Shown: positions 1 through 7,929, counted from the first letter of the stretch. The stretch is DNA of 18,130 bases from CAZYEI01 sp964646425 (GCA_964646425.1 CAZYEI010000028.1:1-18130), one strand, 5' to 3'. Program-made: numbers and translations. The notes: generated by a model not told the origin, from the sequence alone.

Positions 1-542
1 ATAATACCTGATTGAATTGGAGCGAAATCATTTAATGCATATGCCATAGGAGCTAAGCAGTTTGTTGTACAAGAAGCAGCTGAGATAATTTGATCATCAA
101 CTGTTAATGTATTATCATTTACTCCATAAACAATTGTCTTTAAATCACTTCCAGCAGGAGCTGAAATAATAACTTTCTTAGCACCAGCTTCAATATGTGC
201 CATTGATTTATCTTTAGAACAATAGAATCCTGTACATTCTAATACAACATCTACATCTAATTCTTTCCATGGACAGTTCTTTGCATCTTTTTCTGCATAA
301 ATTCTAATTTTCTTGCCATCTACTGCGATCCAGCCTTCTGCTGCACCATCTTCTGAACAAGTTACTTTATCAGCTAAAGCAAATCTACCTTGAGCTGAAT
401 CATACTTTAATAAATGAGCTAACATTTTTGGACTTGTTAAATCGTTGATAGCTACTACTTCGTAACCTTCAGCACAAAACATTTGTCTAAATGCTAAACG
501 ACCAATACGTCCAAATCCATTAATTGCAATTTTTACTGACAT
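1..542 (-). CDS. gap: Glyceraldehyde-3-phosphate dehydrogenase, 5' part (runs off the window)
   Basis: NAD-dependent glycolytic GAPDH, which oxidises glyceraldehyde-3-phosphate to 1,3-bisphosphoglycerate in the cytoplasm. The visible 180 codons start MSVKIAINGFGRIGR, which holds the Rossmann NAD-binding glycine motif at residues 8-13. They reach the catalytic motif ASCTTNC, with the nucleophilic cysteine at about residue 158. The catalytic domain beyond residue 180 lies outside the window, so the gene is cut by the window edge and is not a pseudogene. The start ATG (540-542) follows AAGGAGG (551-557 on the opposite strand) at 8 nt, and a near-consensus promoter lies just upstream. It is transcribed divergently from the GH13 gene at 734. 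Spacing around the cysteine is slightly longer than in classic Cys149-152 enzymes. The identification is firm; whether it serves glycolysis or gluconeogenesis cannot be told. Confidence 0.97.
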   Translation of the reverse strand, partial: MSVKIAINGFGRIGRLAFRQMFCAEGYEVVAINDLTSPKMLAHLLKYDSAQGRFALADKVTCSEDGAAEGWIAVDGKKIRIYAEKDAKNCPWKELDVDVVLECTGFYCSKDKSMAHIEAGAKKVIISAPAGSDLKTIVYGVNDNTLTVDDQIISAASCTTNCLAPMAYALNDFAPIQSGI

Positions 543-571
543 TTTTATGTCCTCCTTCTTTTACGATTATA

Positions 572-599
572 ATTATAAAATGTTCTACAAAATTGTCAA
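572..599 (-). promoter_or_regulatory. Sigma-A-type promoter of gap
   Basis: Read on the minus strand, TTGACA (599-594) and TATAAT (577-572) are separated by 16 bp. A short leader and an AAGGAGG ribosome site lead to the gap start. Both hexamers match consensus exactly, as expected for a highly expressed glycolytic gene. Confidence 0.85.
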
Positions 600-678
600 G
601 AAAATTAACATATTTTCGATATTTTTTTATCGATTTTTATTATTTTGATAAAAAATAAAATTCAAATTATTTATTTTG

Positions 679-698
679 TATAATATTTATATTATAAT
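679..698 (+). promoter_or_regulatory. Candidate -10 elements for the GH13 gene
   Basis: Two TATAAT hexamers (679-684 and 693-698) lie 36-55 nt upstream of the start at 734. Neither has a convincing -35 at 16-18 bp, and the background is extremely A+T-rich, so this is only a plausible promoter region. No operator-like repeat stands out in the rest of the 543-733 gap. Confidence 0.35.
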
Positions 699-733
699 TT
701 TAATAGAAACATGCAATTAAAGGAGACTAATCT

Positions 734-2458
734 ATGAATAAAGCAAGTATATTTCATAAGATGGATAAGGAATTTTGCTATGCCCTTACCAAAGATACTT
801 TTCTATTCAAATTAAGAAGTGCTAAAAATGATTTAAAAAAAGTTAGACTAGGATATTGTGATAAATATTTAAATGAACGAAAGATTCCAATTGAAGGAGA
901 TATAAATTATATCGATTTAAAGAAAGTTGCTAGCGACGAATTATTTGATTATTATGAAGGAATAATTTCTATTCACGTAATTGTTATTCGCTATTTTTTT
1001 GAACTAACAGATACTAATAATAATACGCTTTATTATTATGGTTATAAATTTTACAAAGAAGAACCAAAGTTCCATTTTGGAATGTTTGATGCTAGTCAGC
1101 CTGTCCGTGAAGAAGAAATATTCGATATTCCAAATTGGGTAAATGGTGCTATTGTTTATCAAATATTTCCCGAAAGATTTGCAAGAAAAAACTTAAACAC
1201 AAGCGGTAATTGGTACATTTCTCCAATGACTAGAGATGAAGTTCTTGGTGGAAATATTAGAGGTATTATCGATAGTCTAGATTATTTAGAAAATTTAGGT
1301 ATCGAAGTTATTTATTTAACACCAATTTTTAAATCAAGTAGCACTCATAAATATAATACCGATGATTATATGGAAATCGATGAAAATTTCGGCAATGAAG
1401 CGGATTTAAAAGAATTAATCAGCAAAGCCCATAATAAAAATATTAAAATCATTTTAGATGGAGTATTTAATCATAGTGGCTATCAATTTCCACCATTTGT
1501 AGACTTAATGGAAAAGCAAGAAAAATCAAAATATAAAGATTGGTATTATCCTTTTTCATTTCCAATAAAATGGGAATGGGGAAAAAAGCCAAACTACTGG
1601 ACTTTTGGTTATGCCGGTCCAATGCCTAAACTTAATACTTCCAATATCGAAGTAAGAGAATATATTTTTAAAGCTGTTAGAAAATGGATGTCCTTTGGTA
1701 TTGATGGATGGCGTTTAGATGTTGCTGATGAAGTAAGTCATGATTTTTGGAAAGCCTTTCGGAAAGTTGTAAAAAAAGCGAATCCTAATGCCTTAATAAT
1801 CGGTGAAGTTTGGTATGAATCTTCGCCTTGGCTACTTGGAGATGAATACGATACTGTAATGAATTATTTATTCTTTGACAATATTAAAAAGTTATTAATT
1901 ACAAATGAATATAAAATATCTGATTTTGATAATGAAAATAATTTTTTAAGAGGAAGAATGCATACCAAAGTACAACCCCTTCTTTGGAATTTAATTGACT
2001 CACATGATACTCCACGCTTCCTAACACAAGCCAAAAACAATATTGAAATCTTAAAGCTTGCTTTAGCGTTGCAAATGACACTTCCAGGAATGCCAATGAT
2101 TTATTATGGCGATGAGATTGGAATGACCGGTGAGATGGATCCAGATTGCCGTCGTGGAATGATTTGGGACGAAAAGAAACAGAACAAAGATATTCTTGCT
2201 TACTATCAAAAATGGATTAAAATTCATAAAAAGTATTCCTCATTAAAAAATGGGCAATTTAAAACAATTTTAGTAGATGATATAAATAAAATATATATAT
2301 TTTCACGTTTCAATGATATCGAGGAATTATATATTGCATTTAATTTTTCAACCAATAATATTGAAATCGACTTATTAAAAAATAAAACTCCGATTAGTGA
2401 ATGTGATTATAGTAATTTTTTAAAAACTAAAGATTGTTGTATTTTCAAAAACAAATAA
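734..2458 (+). CDS. Neopullulanase/cyclomaltodextrinase-type alpha-glucanohydrolase (GH13)
   Basis: Cytoplasmic GH13 enzyme likely to hydrolyse maltodextrins, cyclodextrins or pullulan fragments to maltose/panose-size sugars. Length (574 aa) fits the neopullulanase subfamily. About 120 N-terminal residues form a beta-rich region in the place of the usual CBM34-like domain. The (beta/alpha)8 barrel follows, beginning near AIVYQIFPERF. Conserved regions are visible: DGVFNH (D242-H247), GWRLDVAD with nucleophile D329, IIGEVW with acid/base E358, and DSHDTPR with D425. The subfamily signature MPKLN is at 297-301, which separates neopullulanases from oligo-1,6-glucosidases (QPDLN). There is no signal peptide, so the substrate must be imported. 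The start follows AGGAGA (720-725). It stands alone and ends at a terminator shared with trxB. Exact substrate preference cannot be read from sequence. Confidence 0.9.
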   Translation: MNKASIFHKMDKEFCYALTKDTFLFKLRSAKNDLKKVRLGYCDKYLNERKIPIEGDINYIDLKKVASDELFDYYEGIISIHVIVIRYFFELTDTNNNTLYYYGYKFYKEEPKFHFGMFDASQPVREEEIFDIPNWVNGAIVYQIFPERFARKNLNTSGNWYISPMTRDEVLGGNIRGIIDSLDYLENLGIEVIYLTPIFKSSSTHKYNTDDYMEIDENFGNEADLKELISKAHNKNIKIILDGVFNHSGYQFPPFVDLMEKQEKSKYKDWYYPFSFPIKWEWGKKPNYWTFGYAGPMPKLNTSNIEVREYIFKAVRKWMSFGIDGWRLDVADEVSHDFWKAFRKVVKKANPNALIIGEVWYESSPWLLGDEYDTVMNYLFFDNIKKLLITNEYKISDFDNENNFLRGRMHTKVQPLLWNLIDSHDTPRFLTQAKNNIEILKLALALQMTLPGMPMIYYGDEIGMTGEMDPDCRRGMIWDEKKQNKDILAYYQKWIKIHKKYSSLKNGQFKTILVDDINKIYIFSRFNDIEELYIAFNFSTNNIEIDLLKNKTPISECDYSNFLKTKDCCIFKNK

Positions 2459-2476
2459 AAAAATTATCACTAAATT

Positions 2477-2508
2477 AAAAAGTTCTAATTTTCAGTTAGA
2501 ACTTTTTT
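2477..2508. terminator. Bidirectional terminator between GH13 gene and trxB
   Basis: A perfect 12-bp stem (AAAAAGTTCTAA, 2477-2488, with TTAGAACTTTTT, 2496-2507) encloses a 7-nt loop and has T-runs on both strands. It can end both convergent genes. The TAA stop of trxB (2496-2498) is inside the stem. Confidence 0.88.
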
Positions 2509-3407
2509 AAATATTTAATCGCTTGTAATGCAGCAATTGAACCATCAGATAAGGCTGTAACAATTTGACGAACATCCTTTTTTCGACAATCCCCAGCAAC
2601 ATAAATACCTTCTTCATTGGTATTACATATATCATTGCTTAAAATAAATCCATTTTCATCTAAATCACAAATATTTTTAAATGCTTGATTATTCGCTTCT
2701 TGACCAATCGCAACAAATACGCTATTTGTAGTGAAAACCTCCTCTTCATTGGTAATTAAATCTTTTAAAACAATGGAAGTAAGTTTTTCTTCTCCAATTA
2801 ACTTTATAACTATTTTATTAAAAATACTCTTAATATTAGCAGTTTTGCTGATTTGCTCTATTAACGATTCTTCTCCAGTTAAAAAGCCTAAATTTTGAAT
2901 CACAGTTACACTTTTGCAATAAGTAGAAAGTAATAAGGCTTCCTGCATTGCGCTATTTCCACCACCAATTATTGTTACATCTTGACCTTCATAAAAAGGG
3001 CCATCACAAACAGCACAATAAGAGATCCCATGACCAACTAATTTTTCTTCATTTTCCAATTTTAAATTACGATGTTTTGAACCTGTAGCAATAATTATTG
3101 TTTTCGAAACATATTCCTTATTATTTCCTTGTAGCACAAACAATGAATTGTCTTTATGAATACCAATAATTTCATCAAATTCAAATAAAACTCCTAGGTT
3201 CATTGCTTGATCCATAAATTTATCAGCTAATTCAAGTCCACTTAATGAATTATATCCTGGATAATTTTCAATTTTTGGAGAATGCGTAATTAATCCCCCA
3301 AAATTTTCTTTTTCAACTACTAAAACATTCAAATTTGCTCTTTTTGCATAGATTGCAGCAGTAATTCCCGCTGGTCCTGAACCAATAATTACTAAATCGT
3401 ATACCAT
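2496..3407 (-). CDS. trxB: Thioredoxin reductase-like flavoprotein, non-canonical nucleotide site
   Basis: FAD-dependent pyridine-nucleotide-disulfide oxidoreductase of the low-molecular-weight thioredoxin reductase family (303 aa, usual length about 310). It shows the FAD-binding GSGPAG (residues 9-14), the redox-active CAVC (C131, C134), a second Rossmann motif GGGNSA (148-153) and the C-terminal FAD motif near GIYVAGDCR. The position normally occupied by HRR, whose arginines bind the 2'-phosphate of NADPH, reads QNL (171-173). NADPH is therefore doubtful. NADH (as in AhpF-type proteins) or reduced ferredoxin (as in clostridial FFTR enzymes) are the alternatives. It starts 5 nt after nrdD stops, so it is the third gene of the nrdG-nrdD-trxB operon. 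Its likely partner is the CxxC domain at the end of NrdD. General thioredoxin recycling is also possible. Confidence 0.9.
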   Translation of the reverse strand: MVYDLVIIGSGPAGITAAIYAKRANLNVLVVEKENFGGLITHSPKIENYPGYNSLSGLELADKFMDQAMNLGVLFEFDEIIGIHKDNSLFVLQGNNKEYVSKTIIIATGSKHRNLKLENEEKLVGHGISYCAVCDGPFYEGQDVTIIGGGNSAMQEALLLSTYCKSVTVIQNLGFLTGEESLIEQISKTANIKSIFNKIVIKLIGEEKLTSIVLKDLITNEEEVFTTNSVFVAIGQEANNQAFKNICDLDENGFILSNDICNTNEEGIYVAGDCRKKDVRQIVTALSDGSIAALQAIKYLKKF

Positions 3408-3412
3408 AAAAA

Positions 3413-5800
3413 TTATTTTACTTTAATTGTATCAATATATTTGCGAATATTTGATACATTTTCAATTAATTCAATTTTTCCATTTTGTGTAACAACTAAA
3501 GTTGGTGCACTTGTAACACCTAATTTTTTTGTCAAATCAACATTATCATTTGCCAATATTTCTTGGTATTCAATTCCTGTAGCTAATAAAAATGTTTTTG
3601 CCATTCGACAGTTAGGACAAGTGGCAGTAGTAAACAAATACACGCCATCATTAATCAACGGAATTATTGGAGTTTCTTCAGTATTTTCTTCAGTTTCTTT
3701 GTTATATCTATTTTTAAATTTATTTAAGGATAAAGGAATATTGTATTCTTTACGATCTTTATATTCTTGAGATTTCCCATCATTCCAATTTTGAACCGGA
3801 CGATAGTATCCTGTAATTCTACTATATACCTCTGTCTTACTTCCACAAATTGGACAACTTTTTTGTTCCCCTGATAAATATCCGTGCTCTTTGCACACAG
3901 AATATGTTGGAGATAATGTATAATATGGCAATCTATAATTTTCTGCAATCTTACGAACTAAATTCGCAGCTGCTTTCCAATCCGGTAACTTTTCTCCTAA
4001 AAACGCATGGAAAACTGTACCTGAAGTATATAATGTTTGTAATTCATCTTGAATCTCTAATGCTTCAAAAATATCCTCAGTAAAGCCAACAGGTAAATGG
4101 GAACTATTTGTATAATATGGAGTTTCACCTTCTTTAGCAGCAGTAATAATATCAGGATATAATTTTTTATCATTTTTTGCTAAGCGATATGTTGTAGATT
4201 CAGCAGGAGTAGCTTCCAAGTTATATAAATCCCCATATTTTTCTTGATAATCCGATAAACGATTGCGCATATGATTTAGCACTTTCTTTGTAAACTCTTG
4301 CGTTTCCTTATTTGTCATATCTTTTCGTAACCATTTAGCATTCAAGCCAACTTCATTCATACCAATTAAACCAATCGTAGAAAAATGATTATTAAATGTT
4401 CCTAGATATCTCTTTGTATATGGATACAATCCATTTTCTAATAATTGAGTAATAACTTCACGTTTTACCTTTAATGATCTTGCAGAAATATCCATTATTT
4501 TATTTAATCTTGCAAAGAAATCTGCTTCATCTTGAGCCAAATAAGCAATTCTAGGCATATTAATTGTTACAACGCCAACTGAACCTGTAGATTCTCCACT
4601 TCCAAAAAAGCCACCAGATTTTTTTCTTAATTCACGAAGATCTAATCTCAAACGACAACACATACTACGTACATCACTCGGTTCCATATCACTATTAATA
4701 TAGTTAGAAAAATATGGAGTACCATATTTGGCAGTCATTTCAAATAATAATTTATTATTTTCTGTATCAGACCAATCAAAATTTCTTGTAATCGAATATG
4801 TTGGAATTGGATATTGGAAACCTCTTCCGTTTGCATCGCCTTCAATCATAGTTTCAATAAAAGCTTTGTTAACCATATCCATTTCTTTTTTACAATCTTT
4901 ATATTTAAAGTTACATTCTTTACCACCAACAATAGCATTTAATTCTGCTAAATCATTTGGAACAACCCAATCCAATGTAACATTTGTAAATGGAGCTTGT
5001 GTCCCCCAACGTGAAGGAGTATTTACACCATAAATAAATGATTGCACACATTGTTTTACTTGTTTATATGATAAATTATCAACCTTAACAAATGGAGCTA
5101 AATAAGTATCAAATGAAGAAAAAGCTTGAGCACCAGCCCACTCATTTTGCATAATACCCAAAAAATTAACCATTTGATTACACAAAGTAGATAAATGTTT
5201 AGCCGGAGAAGATGTAATTTTACCTGTAACTCCTCCTAATCCTTCTTGAATTAATTGTTTCAATGACCAACCAGCACAATAACCAGTAAGCATTGATAAG
5301 TCATGAATATGAATATCACCTTTTCTATGAGCATCGGCAATTTCATCATCATAAACTTCTGATAACCAATAATTTGCAGTAATTGCACCTGAATTTGAAA
5401 GAATCAAACCACCAACAGAATATGTTACGGTAGAATTTTCTTTTACTCGCCAATCATTAACTTGCAAATAATTATTTACTAATGACTTATAATCAAGCAA
5501 AGTATTTTTTGCTTTTCTAACATTTTCATGTTGACGACGATACAAAATATAAGCTTTTGCCACATCATCGTATCCTGCTTGGATTAAAACAGTTTCAACG
5601 CTATCTTGAATATCTTCTACATGAATTAATCCTTCTTTTATTTTACCTTGAAAATGAGCAGTGACCTTAAGAGCTAAAAAATCTATAATTGAAGAATTAT
5701 ATTCTTTTCCCTTAGCCTCAAAAGCAGCATTAATTGCAGCAACTATTTTTTCAATATTAAAGTCTTTTATTTTACCATCACGTTTTACTACTCTATACAT
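3413..5800 (-). CDS. nrdD: Anaerobic (class III) ribonucleoside-triphosphate reductase with fused C-terminal redoxin domain
   Basis: Glycyl-radical enzyme that reduces ribonucleotides to deoxyribonucleotides without oxygen. In order: ATP-cone allosteric domain (about residues 1-95), catalytic barrel with C175 (GYCAGW) and the C381-C382 pair (MCCRL), zinc site C636/H639/C649/C652, and glycyl-radical site G664 in RITGYYRP. Ordinary NrdD proteins end some 25-40 residues after that glycine. This one continues through an acidic linker (about 700-715) into an 80-residue thioredoxin/glutaredoxin-like domain with CPNC (C728, C731) and a cis-proline-type SAPT. The fusion suggests the redoxin-dependent subtype (NrdD2/NrdD3-like) rather than formate-dependent NrdD1; that is inference. 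nrdG lies 22 nt upstream and trxB 5 nt downstream. At 795 aa it is longer than typical (about 700). Confidence 0.95.
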   Translation of the reverse strand: MYRVVKRDGKIKDFNIEKIVAAINAAFEAKGKEYNSSIIDFLALKVTAHFQGKIKEGLIHVEDIQDSVETVLIQAGYDDVAKAYILYRRQHENVRKAKNTLLDYKSLVNNYLQVNDWRVKENSTVTYSVGGLILSNSGAITANYWLSEVYDDEIADAHRKGDIHIHDLSMLTGYCAGWSLKQLIQEGLGGVTGKITSSPAKHLSTLCNQMVNFLGIMQNEWAGAQAFSSFDTYLAPFVKVDNLSYKQVKQCVQSFIYGVNTPSRWGTQAPFTNVTLDWVVPNDLAELNAIVGGKECNFKYKDCKKEMDMVNKAFIETMIEGDANGRGFQYPIPTYSITRNFDWSDTENNKLLFEMTAKYGTPYFSNYINSDMEPSDVRSMCCRLRLDLRELRKKSGGFFGSGESTGSVGVVTINMPRIAYLAQDEADFFARLNKIMDISARSLKVKREVITQLLENGLYPYTKRYLGTFNNHFSTIGLIGMNEVGLNAKWLRKDMTNKETQEFTKKVLNHMRNRLSDYQEKYGDLYNLEATPAESTTYRLAKNDKKLYPDIITAAKEGETPYYTNSSHLPVGFTEDIFEALEIQDELQTLYTSGTVFHAFLGEKLPDWKAAANLVRKIAENYRLPYYTLSPTYSVCKEHGYLSGEQKSCPICGSKTEVYSRITGYYRPVQNWNDGKSQEYKDRKEYNIPLSLNKFKNRYNKETEENTEETPIIPLINDGVYLFTTATCPNCRMAKTFLLATGIEYQEILANDNVDLTKKLGVTSAPTLVVTQNGKIELIENVSNIRKYIDTIKVK

Positions 5801-5822
5801 AATTTTTTTACCTTTCTATATT

Positions 5823-6512
5823 TTAATCAATTCCTCTAAGCGAAACATTTTCAACATTTACTTTGACAACATTTATAAAATCTAATAATTCTTCTTTTGA
5901 TAATGGATGCAAATTTTTTTCAATAACACTATCTTGATATTGAAAATTTTGGATAAAATATCTTTTAGCACCTTTTATATTGACACTAATTTGTTTTAAA
6001 TCTTCCAAAGTATGAAGTTCTTTAACAACCGTAGTTCTAAACTCATAATCCACTTTATTTTTTAGCAAAATTTCAACACTTTCTTTTATGCTATCAACAT
6101 TAATTTTTACTCCCGTAGTTAGAGAATATTTTTCATAAGAATTTTTGATATCCATTGCCACATAATCAACCAATTTTTTATCAATTAATTCTTCAAGCAA
6201 TTTAGGATTTGAACCATTTGTATCTAATTTTACCAAATATCCCATATCTTTTATTTTCTTAATAAAATCTCCAATATGCGAATTCAATAAAGGTTCTCCA
6301 CCAGTAATTGCAACACCTTCTAACTTTCCTTTTCTTTTTTCTAAAAAAGAAAAAAGAAATTCTTCGGTAATTAGATTTTTAAAATCATTGTCAATTAAAG
6401 ATGAATTATAACAAAAAGGACACTTAAAATTACAGCCGCCAAGAAACACGGTACAACCTATATGACCAGGAAAATCTAAAAGCGTTAATTTTTGTAATCC
6501 TACAATGTTCAT
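5823..6512 (-). CDS. nrdG: Anaerobic ribonucleotide reductase activating protein (radical SAM activase)
   Basis: Radical-SAM enzyme that reductively cleaves S-adenosylmethionine to create the glycyl radical on NrdD. The [4Fe-4S] motif CxxxCxxC is C27-C31-C34 (GCNFKCPFC), and the SAM-binding GGEP is at 71-74. Length (229 aa) and the N-terminal LTLLDFPGHIGCT region fit the longer NrdG2-type activases, not the roughly 155-aa enterobacterial NrdG. The start ATG (6510-6512) is preceded by AAGGGTGAGG on the minus strand. It is the first gene of the nrdG-nrdD-trxB operon; nrdD begins 22 nt after its stop. Pyruvate formate-lyase activases have the same fold, but the adjacent nrdD settles the partner. 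Confidence 0.92.
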   Translation of the reverse strand: MNIVGLQKLTLLDFPGHIGCTVFLGGCNFKCPFCYNSSLIDNDFKNLITEEFLFSFLEKRKGKLEGVAITGGEPLLNSHIGDFIKKIKDMGYLVKLDTNGSNPKLLEELIDKKLVDYVAMDIKNSYEKYSLTTGVKINVDSIKESVEILLKNKVDYEFRTTVVKELHTLEDLKQISVNIKGAKRYFIQNFQYQDSVIEKNLHPLSKEELLDFINVVKVNVENVSLRGID

Positions 6513-6541
6513 TTTACCTCACCCTTAAAAGACTTGTTTTT

Positions 6542-6570
6542 ATATTAGCACATTTAAATAGAGAATTAAA
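6542..6570 (-). promoter_or_regulatory. Candidate promoter of the nrdG-nrdD-trxB operon
   Basis: On the minus strand, TTTAAT (6570-6565), a 17-bp spacer and an extended -10 TGC-TAATAT (TAATAT at 6547-6542) lie about 30 nt upstream of nrdG. I saw no NrdR-type palindrome next to it. Confidence 0.55.
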
Positions 6571-6625
6571 CCAAAACGCAACACTTTTTTATGAAAATTT
6601 TTTTCAGAATTTTTTATAGATATTT

Positions 6626-6656
6626 TTGAATAAAAGCAGACTTATTCACCTATACT
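6626..6656 (+). promoter_or_regulatory. Candidate promoter of clpP
   Basis: TATACT (6651-6656) lies 30 nt upstream of the clpP start, with a TTGAAT (6626-6631) at a long 19-bp spacing. No CtsR direct repeat (GGTCAAA type) or CIRCE inverted repeat is visible between 6513 and 6686. Confidence 0.4.
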
Positions 6657-6686
6657 AGAAATAGAAAAGAGGGTGAAATTTTAATT

Positions 6687-7277
6687 ATGTTTGTAATCCC
6701 AAATGTTATTGAAAAAAGTTTTGATGGTGAACGCCATTATGATATATTTTCTTTATTATTAAACGAAAGAATAATTTTATTAACTGGAGAAATCGATGAT
6801 AATATTGCAAGTGTAATAGTAGCTCAAATTTTGTATCTTGCCAGTATTGATGATAAAAAAGATATCCAATTATATATAAATTCCCCTGGTGGAAGTGTAA
6901 CTGCAGGTATGGCTATTTATGACACTATGCAATATGTTAAAAACGATATTTCTACCATTTGTATCGGATTAGCAGCATCAATGGGAGCATTTTTACTTTC
7001 AAGTGGAACAAAAGGAAAACGATATGCACTTCCAAATAGTGAAATTATGATTCATCAGCCACTAGGTGGAGTACAAGGACAAGTTAGTGATATTGAAATA
7101 TCAACTAAGAGACTTTTAAATGTTAAAAAAAGACTAAATAAAATATTGGCATATAATTGTAATAAATCTTATGAAGAAATTCAAAAAGATACAGAAAGAG
7201 ATTATTATCTTGATGCTGAAAATGCTCAAAAATACGGAATTATAGATCAAGTAACAAATATTAAAGTTAAAATTTAA
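6687..7277 (+). CDS. clpP: ATP-dependent Clp protease proteolytic subunit
   Basis: Serine peptidase that forms the tetradecameric chamber used with ClpX/ClpA/ClpC-type unfoldases for regulated protein turnover in the cytoplasm. At 196 aa it is standard length. The catalytic triad is S98 (AASMGA), H123 (MIHQP) and D172 (ERDYY). The N-terminus IPNVIEK and the GGSVTAGMAIYD oligomerisation/substrate-binding strand are also typical. It starts after GAGGGTG (about 6668-6674), with a somewhat long 11-12 nt spacing, and is monocistronic, ending at a strong hairpin. No Clp ATPase lies in the window. The divergent nrdG start is 174 bp away; functional linkage between the two is not implied. Confidence 0.97.
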   Translation: MFVIPNVIEKSFDGERHYDIFSLLLNERIILLTGEIDDNIASVIVAQILYLASIDDKKDIQLYINSPGGSVTAGMAIYDTMQYVKNDISTICIGLAASMGAFLLSSGTKGKRYALPNSEIMIHQPLGGVQGQVSDIEISTKRLLNVKKRLNKILAYNCNKSYEEIQKDTERDYYLDAENAQKYGIIDQVTNIKVKI

Positions 7278-7279
7278 GA

Positions 7280-7323
7280 AAAGAAGCAACCATAAGAAAT
7301 TAAAATCTTTAGGTTGCTTCTTT
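7280..7323. terminator. Terminator between convergent clpP and mscL
   Basis: A 12-bp perfect stem, AAAGAAGCAACC (7280-7291) with GGTTGCTTCTTT (7312-7323), has a 20-nt loop that can pair further and ends in T-rich sequence. It lies between the clpP stop (7277) and the mscL stop (7330) and could serve both strands. Confidence 0.85.
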
Positions 7324-7329
7324 ATATAT

Positions 7330-7929
7330 TTATTTATTTTTTAATAAATCACGAATTTCTATAAGTAAATCCTCAGTAGTAACTGGTTTAGGCGTATTTT
7401 TAGCAGCAGCTTCTTCCTCTGCTTTTTTAGCATTCTCTTTAGCTACTCTTTCCTTCTCCGCTTTCAAAAATTCCCTTTCTCTCTTTCCTAATTTAATCCC
7501 CTTAGCTTGTTTAAATTCAATTCTTAACTTCATGTCTCTCATTTTCTTATTTGAGTCAGAAATTTTATTAATTGTTTTTACAATTGAAAATAAAACAAAA
7601 GCAATTAACAAGAAACTAATAATTGCATTGATAAACGCCCCCCAATCAATATAAATTGATTGGTTTAAATCAATTATTTGTTCTCCTGTTGCAACACCAT
7701 TAGTATCTAATACATCGGTTTTTACAATTTTTAAATATGTATAAATTCCACTTAACGAATCTTTTCCCAATACAAGTGCTAACAACCAGTTAATAATTGG
7801 TCTCAAGATATAATTGCTTAAACCATTTACAATCGATGTAAATGCTCCTCCGACAATAACACCCACAGACATATCAATTACATTACCCCGTGTAATAAAT
7901 TGTTTAAATTCTCCAAAAAATTTTCTCAT
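7330..7929 (-). CDS. mscL: Large-conductance mechanosensitive channel, extended form
   Basis: Homopentameric membrane-tension valve that releases solutes on hypo-osmotic shock. The N-terminal amphipathic helix and TM1 carry the family hallmark FITRGNVIDMSVGVIVGGAF (residues 11-30). TM2 spans about 96-119, and the C-terminal helix ends with EDLLIEIRDLL. At 199 aa it is well above the usual 120-150. The extra length is an extracellular loop of about 50 residues (46-95) and an 80-residue cytoplasmic tail rich in Lys/Glu/Ala (about 130-180) likely to be coiled. The start has GAAAGGG upstream. A TATAAT (7963-7958, minus strand) without a good -35 lies in the 61-bp gap behind the lipoprotein gene. 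No terminator is seen there, so read-through from the lipoprotein gene is possible. Confidence 0.93.
   Translation of the reverse strand: MRKFFGEFKQFITRGNVIDMSVGVIVGGAFTSIVNGLSNYILRPIINWLLALVLGKDSLSGIYTYLKIVKTDVLDTNGVATGEQIIDLNQSIYIDWGAFINAIISFLLIAFVLFSIVKTINKISDSNKKMRDMKLRIEFKQAKGIKLGKREREFLKAEKERVAKENAKKAEEEAAAKNTPKPVTTEDLLIEIRDLLKNK

Noticed and set aside
3441..5033. Plus-strand and alternative-frame ORFs inside nrdD
   Set aside because: They lie opposite an unambiguous NrdD reading frame, have no ribosome sites and show no family features. The same applies to shadow ORFs within the GH13, lipoprotein, permease, ArsP_2 and LysR genes.
6513..6686. CtsR, CIRCE or NrdR operators between nrdG and clpP
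   Set aside because: I searched by eye for GGTCAAA direct repeats, the CIRCE inverted repeat and NrdR-type 16-bp palindromes and found none.
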